Origin: an uncultured Eubacterium sp.
Lineage (GTDB): Bacteria > Bacillota > Clostridia > Lachnospirales > Lachnospiraceae
Assembly (NCBI GenBank): GCA_934358495.1
Contig: CAKRKO010000072.1
Coordinates: forward strand, 1 to 14,328
Reading direction: 5' to 3'
DNA: 14,328 nt
Shown here: piece after piece, positions 13,285 to 14,328 of the stretch
Numbering within the stretch: the first letter of the stretch is position 1
How the letters are laid out: every line of letters starts with the position of its first letter
Notes under the pieces: model-generated
Database searches by the model: none
Told to the model about the DNA's origin: nothing
The model's input: the letters and a program-made list of their open reading frames with translations, nothing else
Program-made: the position numbers and the translations under genes

Positions 13285-14223
13285 ATGAAGAAAAAAATAT
13301 TAGCAGTCATCCTTGCAGTTGCATCTTTCGCAGCACTTGCAGGATGCGGAAGTAACGGAACAACAGACCAGAAAGCAGATGGAAGTGCAGCAACTGAGAG
13401 CAGTAGCAGCACAAACGCAGACACTACTATTAAAATTGGAGCAAAAAGCTTCAGTGAGAGTAAAATCTTGGGTGAGTTATATGCATTGGCACTGGAAGAT
13501 GCAGGTTATACTGTAGACCGCGAATTTGAGGTATCTGATAACCTGATTCATCAGGCCGTATGTGACGGTCAGATTGACATGTATCCGGAATACACAGGTA
13601 CTGCATTGTTGACCATTTTGGATCAGCCAATGGAGACAGATCCGCAGATGACTTACGATACCGTAAAGAAAATGTATGCAGAGAAATTTAATTTGGATGT
13701 TCTGGATATGTGCGAAGCAAGTAACGGAAACGGCCTGACTATGCGTGCAGACGTGGCAGAAAAATATGGCATTAAGACAATTTCAGATCTTCAGGAAAAT
13801 GCAGAAAACATCCGTTTCGGCGGAACATCTGATACCTTTGAACGTGAAGATGGACTTCCGGGACTGGAGCAGACATACGGAACTTTCAATTTCAAATCAA
13901 AAAATACCTTTGATAACTCTCTGAAATATCAGGCAATGGCAAATGATGAGGTAGACTGTGTGCCAGCTTACACTACAGATGCACAGCTGAGCAGTGATGA
14001 ATTTATTCTGTTAGAGGATGACAAACATTTCTGGCCTCCGTACAACATTATCCCGGTTGTTCGTCAGGAACTGATCGATAAGCATCCGGATGTGGCTGAA
14101 ATCATCAACAAGATCAGCGCAGCAATTGATACAGAGACAATGACAAAATTAAATGCACAGGTAGACATTGAGAAAGAAGAGTACGAAGATGTTGCCGCAG
14201 ATTTTTATGACACACTGAAATAA
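13285..14223 (+). CDS. Osmolyte ABC transporter substrate-binding lipoprotein (OpuCC/OsmF type)
   Basis: A 312-residue extracellular lipoprotein that captures quaternary amines such as glycine betaine, choline or carnitine for the adjacent permease. It starts with a lipoprotein signal (MKKKILAVILAV) ending in the lipobox LAGC with Cys21. A Ser/Thr/Ala-rich linker (about 22-48) follows, then the OpuAC-like binding domain beginning IKIGAKSFSESKILGELYA and containing YPEYTGT at 100-106, a hallmark of the OpuC/OsmF group. The exact ligand is not decided. ATG 13285 has AGGAGG at 13271-13276; an in-frame TTG at 13252 would put 11 residues before the signal peptide and is not favoured. It follows the permease after 71 nt and belongs to the same operon. 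Confidence 0.9.
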   Translation: MKKKILAVILAVASFAALAGCGSNGTTDQKADGSAATESSSSTNADTTIKIGAKSFSESKILGELYALALEDAGYTVDREFEVSDNLIHQAVCDGQIDMYPEYTGTALLTILDQPMETDPQMTYDTVKKMYAEKFNLDVLDMCEASNGNGLTMRADVAEKYGIKTISDLQENAENIRFGGTSDTFEREDGLPGLEQTYGTFNFKSKNTFDNSLKYQAMANDEVDCVPAYTTDAQLSSDEFILLEDDKHFWPPYNIIPVVRQELIDKHPDVAEIINKISAAIDTETMTKLNAQVDIEKEEYEDVAADFYDTLK

Positions 14224-14268
14224 TAAGCTGGGATAGATTTAAAAATCAGAGTTATCTCAGTCGAGAAG

Positions 14269-14319
14269 ACTCCCACTTCTGCAAGTGGTGAGTAATAACA
14301 AGCCTTTCTCAGTGGGAGT
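14269..14319 (+). repeat. Inverted-repeat region after the binding-protein gene
   Basis: ACTCCCACT (14269-14277) and AGTGGGAGT (14311-14319) are a perfect 9-bp inverted repeat. The left arm can alternatively form a local hairpin CCACTT-CTGC-AAGTGG (14273-14288). The AAGTGGGAGT word is shared with the scfA-scfB gap. The window ends at 14328, so a T-tract or a further repeat cannot be seen. It may be a terminator, an attenuator before a downstream gene, or a dispersed repeat. Confidence 0.45.
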
Positions 14320-14328
14320 ACAATCTCC

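Overview
The window (about 14.3 kb, moderate GC) looks like chromosome of a Clostridia member, most likely Lachnospiraceae. This is inferred from the SCIFF ranthipeptide locus next to a fused SecDF, a cysteine-rich insertion in the acetolactate synthase, strong AGGAGG-type ribosome binding sites, TTG/GTG starts and compact co-directional operons. No phage, IS, CRISPR or plasmid genes were seen; the content is largely housekeeping. The genus is not determined.

Layout. (1) 1-240: the 3' part of a tRNA-Gly(GCC) cut by the window edge, its terminator, then a 127-nt block of four tandem hairpins ending in an exact 12-nt copy of the tRNA 3' end plus a T-tract; I cannot assign this block. (2) 408-5077: thyA, folA, an AEC-family permease, ilvB and ilvN, all on +. 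Gaps from folA to ilvN are 3-15 nt, so thymidylate/folate recycling, a carrier and the first step of branched-chain amino acid synthesis appear to share one transcript; thyA-folA has a 120-nt gap with a possible extra promoter. ilvE (branched-chain aminotransferase) follows after 185 nt. (3) 6335-7648: a bidirectional terminator and, convergent on -, a CorC/HlyC-type CBS membrane protein. (4) 7842-12259: a TIGR04086/DUF3792-type small membrane protein, the 46-residue SCIFF precursor scfA, its radical SAM/SPASM maturase scfB, and secDF overlapping scfB by 4 nt. (5) 12300-14328: a terminator, a promoter/operator-like region, and an OpuC/OsmF-type osmolyte ABC permease and binding lipoprotein, followed by an inverted-repeat region at the window edge.

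The most notable system is the SCIFF cassette: a six-cysteine peptide converted by ScfB into a thioether-bridged ranthipeptide, genetically tied to the Sec translocon accessory SecDF. The family is described, but its biological role is poorly settled. Around scfA there are several intergenic stem structures that could set the peptide:enzyme ratio. Other points worth following are the CX6CX3CX6C insertion and the Trp-to-Met change in IlvB, the structured block behind the tRNA, and the placement of the AEC permease.
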